DNA from: Akkermansia massiliensis
Lineage (GTDB): Bacteria; Verrucomicrobiota; Verrucomicrobiia; Verrucomicrobiales; Akkermansiaceae
Direction: 5' to 3'
NCBI RefSeq assembly: GCF_023516715.1
Contig: NZ_JAMGSI010000001.1
Location: 186,001-250,000, forward strand
DNA length: 64,000 nt
This document shows, in pieces, positions 55,068-63,493 of the stretch; the first letter of the stretch is position 1, and every line of letters begins with the position of its first letter. The position numbers and the translations under genes are program-made. The notes beneath the pieces were generated by a model. That model searched no databases. It saw nothing but the letters and a program-made list of their open reading frames with translations, and was not told where the DNA came from.

Positions 55068-55604
55068 ATGCCTCGCAGGGACGCCGGGGGAGGGATTTCC
55101 GGTGGCGGCGGCACGCATACCGGAAAAACGCTTGCGGCGCAGCGGGCGCTTGAAAAATATTCCTATCCCTATTTATCCATTGACCATTTAAAGATGGGGT
55201 TGATACGCAGCGGAATATGTCCCCTTGCACCTGAAAGCCCAGATGAAGAGCTCACCCCCTTCCTTTGGAGCGTTATCAGGGAAATTGTAAAAACCGCCAT
55301 GGAAAATGGGCAGAATCTGGTGGTGGAAGGGTGCTGCATCCCCTTTGACTGGAAGAAGGATTTTACACCGGCCTGCCGGGAGCAGATCCGGTATGTTTGC
55401 CTGATTTTTTCAGAGGATTATATTCAAAGGCATTACCATGACATCATGGACCATGCAAACGCGATTGAGCAGCGCATGGATGAGGCGTCCTGCACACGGG
55501 AGAGCCTGCTGCGTGAAAACAGGGACAACCTTGAGAAATGCAGGCAGCATGGGTGTGACTATCTGTTGATTGAGGAGTCCTACAACGTGGATATCGTGTT
55601 GTAA
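55068..55604 (+). CDS. P-loop nucleotide kinase (zeta-toxin/adenylate-kinase-like)
   Basis: About 178 residues with a P-loop Gly-Gly-Gly-Gly-Thr-His-Thr-Gly-Lys-Thr, then Leu-Ser-Ile-Asp-His-Leu-Lys-Met-Gly, Leu-Val-Val-Glu-Gly-Cys and Glu-Gln-Arg-Met-Asp. This is the plan of small P-loop kinases found mostly in Firmicutes. The residues before the P-loop (first 14) are Gly/Arg-rich and unlike a normal first beta strand, so the true start or an N-terminal lesion is uncertain; a different frame (ATG 55007) covers the upstream part. The isolated gene, AT-leaning in its body, may be horizontally acquired. Bases 55605-55895 hold no supported gene. Confidence 0.6.
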   Translation: MPRRDAGGGISGGGGTHTGKTLAAQRALEKYSYPYLSIDHLKMGLIRSGICPLAPESPDEELTPFLWSVIREIVKTAMENGQNLVVEGCCIPFDWKKDFTPACREQIRYVCLIFSEDYIQRHYHDIMDHANAIEQRMDEASCTRESLLRENRDNLEKCRQHGCDYLLIEESYNVDIVL

Positions 55605-55895
55605 AAACGGAGGTCTCGTGTGAGGCCTTTCCGGAGAGAGGCGGCGCCATGCCTGCCTGCGGCTTTCCATAGCGTCAGGCATTGCTCGGGATGGACATTT
55701 CACCCGGGCGGAGAAGTTTTCCGGCAGCGGCTTCCCGGTTTTACAACATGGCCGGAAGGCGGCTTTGCGGGAACGGAATGCTGCGCTGCCACCGTTCCCA
55801 TGCGGCGGCAGAGGGAGTGAATTCCTGACGTTTTCATTTTACCCTTGATCCTTGAAAGGGAAATGCTAGCGTGAATTACTGTAACAACTGCCCTG

Positions 55896-56741
55896 ATGAA
55901 AATCTTTTTCGCAATTCCCGTTTTTTGCCTGTTTGCGGGCGTTTCCGCACCGGGTGACGAGGCGCCGGAGGAAAAGGCGGTTTCCGTCATTCTTCTGTCG
56001 GCTACAAGTAAAATCCCTTGGGAGCCCGGAATAAAAAAACCGGAAAGAACGTTCCAGGTCGTGCTGGGTTTTTCCAATCCCGGTCCCGGCAAAATCATAG
56101 GGAGCAGAAAGGAGGGCATCCGCCTGGAGATACGTGATTCCACCGGTGGAGGGAACGTTCCTTCCGATTATGTTGATTTCCTGCATGCCCGCGATCCCGA
56201 ATTCAGGATGGAAACGGAAGATTGGGTTCCCGCTCCGGACGCCCGCTGGGTGAGTGTAAAGGGGAATATGCTGCTGGTGACAGCGGAGAAGGAGGTGACG
56301 TCCGAGGGCTGTCTTTTTTCCATGGACAAGGAAAAGGAAGAACGCCATGTTGTTCTGAAAGGCGGGAGCCTGATGGATGACGGCCGGCAGGGAGACGCGC
56401 AGGCTACTCTGAAAATAACAAGGTCGCTCAATAAGGATTCCGGAAAAATAAACCTGAACGTGGAGCTGGTTTCGTCACGCATGCTGGGTATTTGCGGAGT
56501 GACGCTCATGAAACCGGACAGTACTCCCGTGATGGGAAAAAATTGGAGCTGGGGCTATTCTTCCGGTTCCGGCGGTTCCCTCTCCTGGGAATGGGATTAC
56601 AGGCTGGAACCGGAAGAAAAGGGGGAGATACAGGTCTTGGTGAATTACATGACTGAGCTGAAACGGATTGACGTGCCTGTCGACCTGAAATTCGGTTTGT
56701 CCGGAATGGTCCGGGAAACTTCACGGCAGCGGAAACCATGA
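55896..56741 (+). CDS. Secreted protein, family A copy 1 of a four-gene array
   Basis: 281 residues with a signal peptide (about 1-19). It shares with the gene at 57728 the segment Ala-Arg-Trp-Val-x-Val-Lys-Gly, a Gly-Tyr-Ser-Ser-Gly-Ser-Gly-Gly-Ser-Leu loop and the end Val-Pro-Val-Asp-Leu-Lys-Phe-Gly-Leu-Ser-Gly. It is beta-rich, with two probable Ig-like halves. No known domain or enzyme motif. It overlaps the next gene by four bases and should be coexpressed with it. The function is unknown. Confidence 0.65.
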   Translation: MKIFFAIPVFCLFAGVSAPGDEAPEEKAVSVILLSATSKIPWEPGIKKPERTFQVVLGFSNPGPGKIIGSRKEGIRLEIRDSTGGGNVPSDYVDFLHARDPEFRMETEDWVPAPDARWVSVKGNMLLVTAEKEVTSEGCLFSMDKEKEERHVVLKGGSLMDDGRQGDAQATLKITRSLNKDSGKINLNVELVSSRMLGICGVTLMKPDSTPVMGKNWSWGYSSGSGGSLSWEWDYRLEPEEKGEIQVLVNYMTELKRIDVPVDLKFGLSGMVRETSRQRKP

Positions 56742-57655
56742 AGGCGATACATTGTTTATGGTGCGGCATCGTCTTCTTCCTGCCGGGCTGGCACCCGTGC
56801 CGGGGAGCGGAAGAGGGGAAAATGGAGGAAAAAGTGGGAATCGTCTTTAGGGAAGCGGGGTTGAAGCGGGACACGGGGAATGACGGCGGGGAAGGGGTAC
56901 TGCAATGGAAGTGCAGCGCCGTTCTTTTTATCCGCGAACCCTGGGGGTTTGGAGAGAGTAGCGTGGTGGAAAACCAGTCTTTGGGAAGGTGGGCAGCGGA
57001 TGGCAGGGAGCTGGCCCCTGTGGAATTTCAAACGGCATGGCTGAATGAAAATAGTAGAAAAGGAGTGAGTTTCACGGTAATTGAAGGCACTGCGGCCAAT
57101 CTGCCCCCTGCCGGCTGTGCCTGGATCCGGCTGAAGGGATGCCTGAGGGTCCCGGTGGCGCGCACGCTGGAAAGCCCTGTTTACGAATTGCCTTTAAGGC
57201 AGGGCGCCGCCGCCTTCATTCCGCTTCCTGGCATTGAGGAAGAGAACGGCGGGAATGTGAACGATGTGGTGGAACCGTGCGAGCTGCCGGTGGGGAACCT
57301 GTATGTGAAAAAATGCGAGCGGGTGACGGAGGATGGAAAAAAACAGCTCATGCTCAGCATTTGTCTGGACGCGAATAACGCGTTCCGTCCGGAAAAATTC
57401 CAGCTTCTTGACGAGAATGGGAAAGTGCTGGAGTACCAGTCCCTTGACAATTCGGAGATTGATGATGAGTCAACAACCTGGACGGCCGATTTTACGTTTT
57501 CCCCTCCGGAAAAAATGAATGCAGACAAATGCAGGGTCCGGCTGGTTTATAAAACTGCCCTGAAGTATGTTTCCGTTCCTGTAGATGCCAGGTTCGGCAT
57601 AGGCGGGGAAATACGGGAGGAGGCGGAAAAGCGGGGAGGAAAGAAAGCAGGCTAG
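56738..57655 (+). CDS. Secreted protein, family B copy 1 of the array
   Basis: 305 residues with a signal peptide (about 1-22). It resembles the gene at 58626: both contain Trp-x-Arg-Leu-Lys-Gly, Arg-Val-Pro-Val-x-Arg, Glu-Ser-Pro-Val-Tyr-Glu and Pro-Leu-Pro-Gly, and both end with Val-Ser-Val-Pro-Val-Asp and a Gly-Gly/Arg-Gly-Glu-Ile-Arg-Glu motif. It is beta-rich with no recognised domain. Its ATG overlaps the family A gene before it, so each A-B pair acts as a unit. Confidence 0.65.
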   Translation: MKAIHCLWCGIVFFLPGWHPCRGAEEGKMEEKVGIVFREAGLKRDTGNDGGEGVLQWKCSAVLFIREPWGFGESSVVENQSLGRWAADGRELAPVEFQTAWLNENSRKGVSFTVIEGTAANLPPAGCAWIRLKGCLRVPVARTLESPVYELPLRQGAAAFIPLPGIEEENGGNVNDVVEPCELPVGNLYVKKCERVTEDGKKQLMLSICLDANNAFRPEKFQLLDENGKVLEYQSLDNSEIDDESTTWTADFTFSPPEKMNADKCRVRLVYKTALKYVSVPVDARFGIGGEIREEAEKRGGKKAG

Positions 57656-57727
57656 CGTTTTGCCGGAACCGGCGCTTCTTCCTTGGCGGCGGTCTCTTTT
57701 CATCTTGTGCCGTTCTGCGAACGTGTT

Positions 57728-58624
57728 ATGCTGAAAAAGTACCCTTACCCCCTGCCTATGCTTCACTATTGCCTGCCCTGGCTGGCCGCGTTCTGCTGCG
57801 CGGCTGTTTCCGGCCCCGCTGCCGGAAAGGAAAGCCCTGAAGAACCTGCCGTAACCGTTTCCCTGGATGGTTGGAGAACGAACCTCCAGGAGGCCGGGCC
57901 GTTTTCAAAAGCCAGCCGGTCGTTTTCCATGGATTTGAAGGTCAGGGAAACGTCTTCTTCATGGAAGGTGGCTTATGGCGGGGAGTCCGGTTCCGAGCTG
58001 GCCCTGACGGATTCCGAAGGAAGTTCTCCTGCCAAAACGAATTGCCGTTACAGTGATTCCCGTTCCTACCAGCAGAGCAACATAGCCGGAACAATTTTTT
58101 TAAGTACGCCGTCCTGGCTGCCTTCGGAAAAAGCCAGGTGGGTGGAAGTCAAAGGGGAGGTTCCCTTGGTGATATATAGCAGCCCCGCCGTTTCGGAGAG
58201 CGTGACGCTCAAGATGACGGTCAAGGATTTCTCCGTTCCTCTGGTGCTCAAGAACGCCGGACTGGACGGCGGGGACGTGAAGGTCAAACTGAAAGGCCAT
58301 TATGATGAGGGCGGAGACGACACGAAGGGGTATATGCTGAGGGTGGAAGTCCATTCTTCCACTCCGCTTGGCTTTCTGGATTTTGAACTGCATTCCCCGG
58401 ATGGCGCTCCGCTGGTGACGGAAAATTACGGTTCCAGCTCCGGACGCTCCCTGAAGAGTTATGACTGGGGCCGGTACTTCCGGATGCAGGGGAAGAAGCA
58501 GGAGGAACTGAAGGTGGCCGTTCAATATGCGGAGGGATTAAGGAAAATCATGGTGCCCGTCCGTATCCGGTGCGGCCTGTCCGGCGCCGTGGAACAACAG
58601 GATACCCCGAACAAGGAGAACTAG
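57728..58624 (+). CDS. Secreted protein, family A copy 2 of the array
   Basis: 298 residues from ATG 57728, with a signal peptide (about 1-32, Leu-Ala-Ala-Phe-Cys-Cys-Ala-Ala). It shows the same layout as the gene at 55896: Ala-Arg-Trp-Val-Glu-Val-Lys-Gly, a Tyr-Gly-Ser-Ser-Ser-Gly-Arg-Ser-Leu loop, and the final Val-Pro-Val-Arg-Ile-Arg-Cys-Gly-Leu-Ser-Gly. It is divergent in between. It precedes the second family B gene by one base. The function is unknown. Confidence 0.65.
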   Translation: MLKKYPYPLPMLHYCLPWLAAFCCAAVSGPAAGKESPEEPAVTVSLDGWRTNLQEAGPFSKASRSFSMDLKVRETSSSWKVAYGGESGSELALTDSEGSSPAKTNCRYSDSRSYQQSNIAGTIFLSTPSWLPSEKARWVEVKGEVPLVIYSSPAVSESVTLKMTVKDFSVPLVLKNAGLDGGDVKVKLKGHYDEGGDDTKGYMLRVEVHSSTPLGFLDFELHSPDGAPLVTENYGSSSGRSLKSYDWGRYFRMQGKKQEELKVAVQYAEGLRKIMVPVRIRCGLSGAVEQQDTPNKEN

Positions 58625-58625
58625 G

Positions 58626-59531
58626 ATGAACAGGCAGAGCATTATTGTTGCCCGGTTTTTGCTGTGCGCCGCTGCGGCTTTGGGAGCGGCGGCGTGGGGC
58701 GGCGGCAAGCCGGAGGAAAAAAATCCGGTGAAGGTCGTTTTTGTTTCCGTCGGCATGGAAAAAAACAGCATGTGGATTAACGGAGCGCCCCAGGAATCCC
58801 CTCTGCAGCTGAAGTTCGGAGTAAATTTCAGCGTCAAGTCCCCCTTGGGCTTTGGATCGCGATACAATGACGGTATCCAGTATCTGGAGGCGACCGATTC
58901 CACCGGCAGGAAGCTGGCCCCGGCAGAGTTTAGGATGGGCAGCATGTACCCGCGGAGTGAAGGCGGAATAGTACAGGCAACCGTCAATGGAGTTGCCGGA
59001 GAACTGCCTTCTCCGGACGCTTCCTGGGTACGGCTGAAAGGGGTGTTCCGCGTTCCCGTCTCCCGTTCCGTGGAGAGCCCTGTTTACGAATTTCCCCTGG
59101 CAGAAGAGGCGGAAGAGCATGTGCCGCTGCCGGGAGCCAATGACCGGGAGGAAGCGGGCGGCGGAGACATCGTCCTGTCTGAAAGCGTGCCTACAGGCAG
59201 GCTTTTCCTGAAAGAGTGCAGTACGTTTGAAAGGAACGGAAAAAAGATGAGGAAAATGATTCTGGGGCTGGGGGTGGAAAGCTCCTTCGACCTGGACCGT
59301 TTTGAAATTCTCAATGAGAAGGACGAAGTTCTGGAAACCGAATCCCGGGGCGGGGGGAGCAGAATGAACTCCTCCTACCGTGAATGGACAAGGCGCCTGC
59401 AGTTTGAAGAGCCGGAGAATATGCAAAAACTCAGGTTCCGGATGATTTACAAGGTTCCTGTGGAGCCGGTCTCCGTCCCCGTGGACGTCAAGCTGGGCAT
59501 GAGGGGGGAGATCAGGGAAAAGAAGAAGTAA
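58626..59531 (+). CDS. Secreted protein, family B copy 2 of the array
   Basis: 301 residues with a signal peptide (about 1-25, Ala-Ala-Ala-Leu-Gly-Ala-Ala-Ala). The similarity to the gene at 56738 is easy to see around Trp-Val-Arg-Leu-Lys-Gly, Arg-Val-Pro-Val-Ser-Arg-Ser-Val-Glu-Ser-Pro-Val-Tyr-Glu and the Lys-Leu-Gly-Met-Arg-Gly-Glu-Ile-Arg-Glu end. The protein is beta-rich. It closes the ABAB array and precedes convergent ABC-transporter genes. Confidence 0.65.
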   Translation: MNRQSIIVARFLLCAAAALGAAAWGGGKPEEKNPVKVVFVSVGMEKNSMWINGAPQESPLQLKFGVNFSVKSPLGFGSRYNDGIQYLEATDSTGRKLAPAEFRMGSMYPRSEGGIVQATVNGVAGELPSPDASWVRLKGVFRVPVSRSVESPVYEFPLAEEAEEHVPLPGANDREEAGGGDIVLSESVPTGRLFLKECSTFERNGKKMRKMILGLGVESSFDLDRFEILNEKDEVLETESRGGGSRMNSSYREWTRRLQFEEPENMQKLRFRMIYKVPVEPVSVPVDVKLGMRGEIREKKK

Positions 59532-59613
59532 GGCGGTCTTCGCTGCTTCCTGCTTCGGCGGCAGGAGGGCGCGGGGCAGGTCTCCTGCGGAGAATTTTCC
59601 GGGACTGGCCGCG

Positions 59614-60363
59614 TCAGAGCACCTTGGAGAAGAATTCCTTCAGCCTGGGGTTGGCGGGGTGGTCGATCACCTGGGCGGGAGGCCCTTCTTCCACAATTTT
59701 TCCCTTGTCCATGAACAGGACGCGGGAGGCCACCTCCCGCGCAAACCCTATTTCATGGGTGACCACCACCATGGTCAGCCCACCCTGCGCCAGGTCCTTC
59801 ATCAGGGAGAGCACTTCCCCCACCATTTCCGGATCCAGGGCGGATGTGGGTTCGTCAAACAGGATCACGTCCGGATTCATGACCAGCGCGCGCACGATGG
59901 CGATGCGCTGCTTCTGTCCCCCGGAAAGCTGGAGGGGATAGGAGTTCCTCTTGTCGTACAGCCCGATGCGCCGGAGCAGGGTTTCCGCCTGGGCCACGGC
60001 CTCCTTCCTGGTGGAGCGTCCCGTTTTGACCGGGGCGATCGTGATGTTTTCCAGGATGGTCAGGTGCGGGAAAAGGTTGAAGTGCTGGAAGACCATGCCC
60101 ACGTGCCGGCGGAACTGGTTGACGTCCGTGCGGGGGGAGGTGACCAGCTCCCCCTTGAAGAGGATTTCCCCGGAGGTGGGTTCCTCCAGCAGGTTCAGGC
60201 AGCGCAGGAAGGTGCTTTTCCCGGAGCCGGACGGCCCTACGATGAAGACCACTTCCCCCCGGTCAATCTGCGTGGTGACGTCATTGACCGCAGGCACGGA
60301 GTTGAATTCCTTCACCAGGCGGCTGATCTGGAACATGGGGGTGTTTCCGGGCTGTTCATTCAT
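59614..60363 (-). CDS. glnQ: Polar amino-acid ABC transporter ATP-binding protein
   Basis: 249 residues. Walker A is Gly-Pro-Ser-Gly-Ser-Gly-Lys-Ser-Thr (about 38-46), the signature Leu-Ser-Gly-Gly-Gln-Lys-Gln-Arg (about 142-149), Walker B [14 protein letters not shown], then the His switch in Val-Thr-His-Glu-Ile-Gly-Phe-Ala. This is the GlnQ/HisP subgroup, which powers uptake of glutamine or other polar amino acids. It overlaps the fused permease gene by eight bases, so both form one operon. Confidence 0.93.
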   Translation of the reverse strand: MNEQPGNTPMFQISRLVKEFNSVPAVNDVTTQIDRGEVVFIVGPSGSGKSTFLRCLNLLEEPTSGEILFKGELVTSPRTDVNQFRRHVGMVFQHFNLFPHLTILENITIAPVKTGRSTRKEAVAQAETLLRRIGLYDKRNSYPLQLSGGQKQRIAIVRALVMNPDVILFDEPTSALDPEMVGEVLSLMKDLAQGGLTMVVVTHEIGFAREVASRVLFMDKGKIVEEGPPAQVIDHPANPRLKEFFSKVL

Positions 60364-61840
60364 TGTTTTTCAGTCTCCTTTCCAGTTTGCCGAGCAGCCA
60401 GCTGAACAGCATGACCACGGAGAGGTAAATCAGGGCTACGGCCGTCAGGGGCATGAAGGCGGTGTAAGTCTGGCTCCGGATGATGTCGCCGCCCTTGGTC
60501 AGGTCCTGAAGGGCAATGTAGCCGGAGACGCTGGTCTCCTTCAGCAGCACGATGAATTCGTTCCCCAGCGCGGGCAGCACGTTTTTAAAGGCCTGGGGCA
60601 GGATGATGAAAATCATGGTCTGGGCGTATCCCAGGCCCAGGCTGCGGCCGGCTTCAAACTGCCCCTTGTCAATGGCCATGATGCCGCCGCGGATGATTTC
60701 CGCCACGTAGGCGCCGGAGTTGAAGCCGAAGGCCACCACGGCCACCAGCACCTTGCTGACGTCCACGGTACCGAAGATCACAAAGTAGATAATGAGCAGT
60801 TGCACGACCACGGGCGTGCCGCGGATCACCGTCAGGTACAGTTTGCAGAGGGCGTTCAGGAAGCGGAAATTGCCCGTCTTGTCATGCGTGGCGCGGATGA
60901 CGGCTACCACAAAGCCCATCAGGATGCCCAGCAGGACGGAGAAAAAGGAGACCTCCACCGTGACCAGGAAGCCGTTGGCCAGGTATTTCCAGCGGCCTTC
61001 CTGCATGAAGTTGACGTCAAAGGAGTCCTTCAGGTCCAGCCACATGTTTTCCAGCCAGTTCCCCCCGGCGGCGTGTTTTCCGGCTCCCGCGGCGGACTTG
61101 ACCTGCATGGCCGCGTACGCGGTCCTTATTTCCTCCAGCCTGCCGGAGGCTTTCAGGTCCGCAATGGCGCTGTTGATGTCCTGGAGAAGTTCCGGATTTC
61201 CCTTGCGGACGGCAATGGCATAGGATTCTGAAGTGAGGGGTTCCGGCAGGATTTCCAGCCGGTCATTGCCTGCCACGTACATTCTGGCCGGGTCCTGGTC
61301 AATTACGGCCGCATCCACCTTGCCCGCCGCCACGGCGGCTACGGCCAGCGCCCCGTTGGGGAAGCGTTCCGGCTGCTGGATGTTCCGGGTGACGTAGATG
61401 TCTCCCGTGGCTCCGTGCTGCACGCCGATTCTCCTGCCGCGGATGTCTTCCCGGCCCCGGATGGGGGAGCCTTTGGGGACGATGATGACCTGCGCGGCTT
61501 CCACGTAGGGGATGGAAAAGTCCACTTTTCCCCTGCGTTCCGGAGTGACCGTGATGCCGGAGGCGGCCACGTCCGCCTTTCCGGAGACCACCGCCGTAAT
61601 CACGGAGTCAAAGCTCATGTCTTCAATGACCAGCTCCCTGCCGGTGCGCCGGGCCACCTCCCGCATGATTTCCGGGTCAATGCCCATGATGGCGTTCCCC
61701 TCCCGGAATTCGTAGGGCGGGAAGGTCGCTTCCGTCACCATCAGGATTCTGCCGTTTTCCGCCGCTCCCGCGCCGCAGCATAAGAGGAGCCAGCCCGTCA
61801 GCAGGACTCCGAGGTTTTTCAGGAAGGAAATGGAGGGCAT
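60356..61840 (-). CDS. Amino-acid ABC transporter, substrate-binding and permease domains fused
   Basis: 494 residues. A signal-like helix (about 1-25) is followed by a periplasmic family-3 solute-binding domain (about 30-250: Phe-Pro-Pro-Tyr-Glu-Phe, [10 protein letters not shown]). A HisM-type permease domain (about 285-490) carries the EAA loop Glu-Ala-Gly-Arg-Ser-Leu-Gly-Leu-Gly. Such fusions keep the binding protein tethered beside the channel. The specificity is probably glutamine or a related polar amino acid. The ATPase gene follows with an 8-base overlap. Confidence 0.93.
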   Translation of the reverse strand: MPSISFLKNLGVLLTGWLLLCCGAGAAENGRILMVTEATFPPYEFREGNAIMGIDPEIMREVARRTGRELVIEDMSFDSVITAVVSGKADVAASGITVTPERRGKVDFSIPYVEAAQVIIVPKGSPIRGREDIRGRRIGVQHGATGDIYVTRNIQQPERFPNGALAVAAVAAGKVDAAVIDQDPARMYVAGNDRLEILPEPLTSESYAIAVRKGNPELLQDINSAIADLKASGRLEEIRTAYAAMQVKSAAGAGKHAAGGNWLENMWLDLKDSFDVNFMQEGRWKYLANGFLVTVEVSFFSVLLGILMGFVVAVIRATHDKTGNFRFLNALCKLYLTVIRGTPVVVQLLIIYFVIFGTVDVSKVLVAVVAFGFNSGAYVAEIIRGGIMAIDKGQFEAGRSLGLGYAQTMIFIILPQAFKNVLPALGNEFIVLLKETSVSGYIALQDLTKGGDIIRSQTYTAFMPLTAVALIYLSVVMLFSWLLGKLERRLKNNE

Positions 61841-62000
61841 GGAAGGTAGGAAAAAAACGGTGGAGGCTGAACCGCTGGGATATATGATTTACCCGCCCGG
61901 AACGCAATAAAAAACTGTTTCTTCCCGGCTCCGGCTTTTTCCGGCCCTGCGGCGGCTGTGCCGGGGAGCGTGGGGACGTTCCCACGGTGCGGGAATGGAT

Positions 62001-63071
62001 TCAGCGGACCAGCCGCAGAAGGATCCGGCGCAGCCTGTAGGCGATTTTTTTCAGGAAGGTATGGCGGCTGAGTTCCGCGTAGGCCGCCGCGGCGTCATTC
62101 CGGCGCATGGCGGAAAGGAAGGCGTCGTCACGGGCGGGATGGGCTTCCAGCGCGTGGCGCCAGATGGAGCTGGCGTTCAATTTTTCAAGCGCCTGCGGCA
62201 TGCCGTCCGCCTTCAGTTTTCCGGAGACGGCCAGGGTTGCCAGAAAGCTGCGCACGTTGTTCAGGAAGGCCCCCAGTTCGCTTTTTTTCCAGTCTTCCCG
62301 GTCCGTCAAGGTCAGCTTGAGGGAATGAAGGCGGAGCATGTCGTCAAAGAGGGAGAGGGACAGGTTCCCGGTCACCCCTCCGAATTTATAGATATACACC
62401 TCCTTTGCCAGCACGGCGATTCGTTCCGCCCTGGGGAATACCTGAAGGTTGAACAGCTGGTCTTCCGCGTACCTGAGCCCGCTGGGGGCGGGACGGCTGG
62501 ACAGAAGGAATTCCCTTCTGTAAAGCTTGATGCACATTTTCCCGTAGGTGTAGAACAGGCCGTGCCTGTCCATGCCGAAGAAGCCGGAATGGTAGGAGGA
62601 CAGGAATTCCTCCCTTTCCACCACCCGGCTGTGCGGGATATGGCCGTCCTTCCTGCGGAAGAGGCCGAAGCGGTCCAGATGGCGGACGTAGTCTCCGATG
62701 ACGACGTCCGCCCGTTCCCGGACGGCCATTTGAGCCATGGCTTCCACGCTGTCCGGAAAAATGGCGTCGTCCCCGTCCACGAACATCACATACTCTCCCG
62801 CGGCCATGTCCATGCCGGCGTAGCGCGCGGCGTCCACCCCCGCGTTCTCCCGGGTGATGACCCGGATGTTCTGATGCCGCGCCGCATAGGCGTTCAGAAT
62901 GTGCGCCGTGCGGTCCGTGGAACCGTCATTGACCAGGATGATTTCCAGCGGTGACCAGGTCTGGCGCAGCAGGCTGTCCAGGCAGGAGGAAACGCACGTT
63001 TCCAGGTTGTACACGGGAACGATGATGCTGACGAGGGGAGCCTCCGGAATGGTTTGAACAGGGTGGTGCAT
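62001..63071 (-). CDS. Family 2 glycosyltransferase
   Basis: 356 residues from ATG 63071; an upstream in-frame ATG at 63182 adds a low-quality extension. The GT2 core is clear: Val-Ser-Ile-Ile-Val-Pro-Val-Tyr-Asn, Ile-Leu-Val-Asn-Asp-Gly-Ser-Thr-Asp, and Val-Met-Phe-Val-Asp-Gly-Asp-Asp-Ala with the DxD metal site. The C-terminal 150 residues are helical and basic. It probably adds a sugar in surface polysaccharide synthesis. The 5' side faces a probable invertible promoter whose current orientation points to this gene; the leader would be about 215 bases. Confidence 0.85.
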   Translation of the reverse strand: MHHPVQTIPEAPLVSIIVPVYNLETCVSSCLDSLLRQTWSPLEIILVNDGSTDRTAHILNAYAARHQNIRVITRENAGVDAARYAGMDMAAGEYVMFVDGDDAIFPDSVEAMAQMAVRERADVVIGDYVRHLDRFGLFRRKDGHIPHSRVVEREEFLSSYHSGFFGMDRHGLFYTYGKMCIKLYRREFLLSSRPAPSGLRYAEDQLFNLQVFPRAERIAVLAKEVYIYKFGGVTGNLSLSLFDDMLRLHSLKLTLTDREDWKKSELGAFLNNVRSFLATLAVSGKLKADGMPQALEKLNASSIWRHALEAHPARDDAFLSAMRRNDAAAAYAELSRHTFLKKIAYRLRRILLRLVR

Positions 63072-63300
63072 GGGCGCGGTCGTAAAGGCTCCGCCGCCAT
63101 GAACAGGATGCCTGCCGGAACGGAAGCAGGGGACATGGCCCGGACCGGAGGAAACGATAGGGCATCCGGGCGCGTCAAACAATGCCGAAAAGCTGTTTTC
63201 TACATTATCGTATAGTTAGAGTCATTTGCTATTTTCTTCATATTCAATATATAATGATAAAGGGAAAGAAAAATCGTTTTTTGAGGGCCAAATATTAAAC

Positions 63301-63460
63301 CGGATTACCAGTCCGCTGTCAATCGAAGATTCTGACAATATAAACTTTAAGGAGTTTCTGGATTTTTATCCCAACGGAAAAGCCGTTTTTCCTCCCCTGC
63401 CTAAGAGGCTGAATTTGCCAGCTTTTCCGGGCCTCTATTTTCAAACGGACTGGTAATCCG
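63301..63460. promoter_or_regulatory. Probable invertible promoter segment bounded by 15-bp inverted repeats
   Basis: CGGATTACCAGTCCG (63301-63315) and CGGACTGGTAATCCG (63446-63460) are perfect inverted repeats. On the minus strand TTGACA (63322-63317) lies just inside the left repeat, and TTTAAT (63299-63294) lies outside it at exactly 17 bp, forming a promoter toward the GT2 gene. If the segment flipped, the same TTGACA would stand at 63439-63444 on the plus strand. It would then be exactly 17 bp from TAATGT (63462-63467), facing the EpsG-like gene. No recombinase gene lies nearby in the window. Confidence 0.7.
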
Positions 63461-63493
63461 CTAATGTCCGGCCGCGCCCGTTTTTGCCTTGGC

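Noticed and set aside
59951-61231. A 426-codon + strand frame opposite the ABC transporter genes
   Set aside because: It is the antisense shadow of two convincing genes with high GC at third positions.
61995-62954. A 319-codon + strand frame opposite the GT2 gene
   Set aside because: Antisense shadow; the minus-strand product has a full GT2 signature.
63226-63456. A 76-codon open frame on the + strand
   Set aside because: It runs through both inverted repeats of the promoter switch and has no recognisable protein character.
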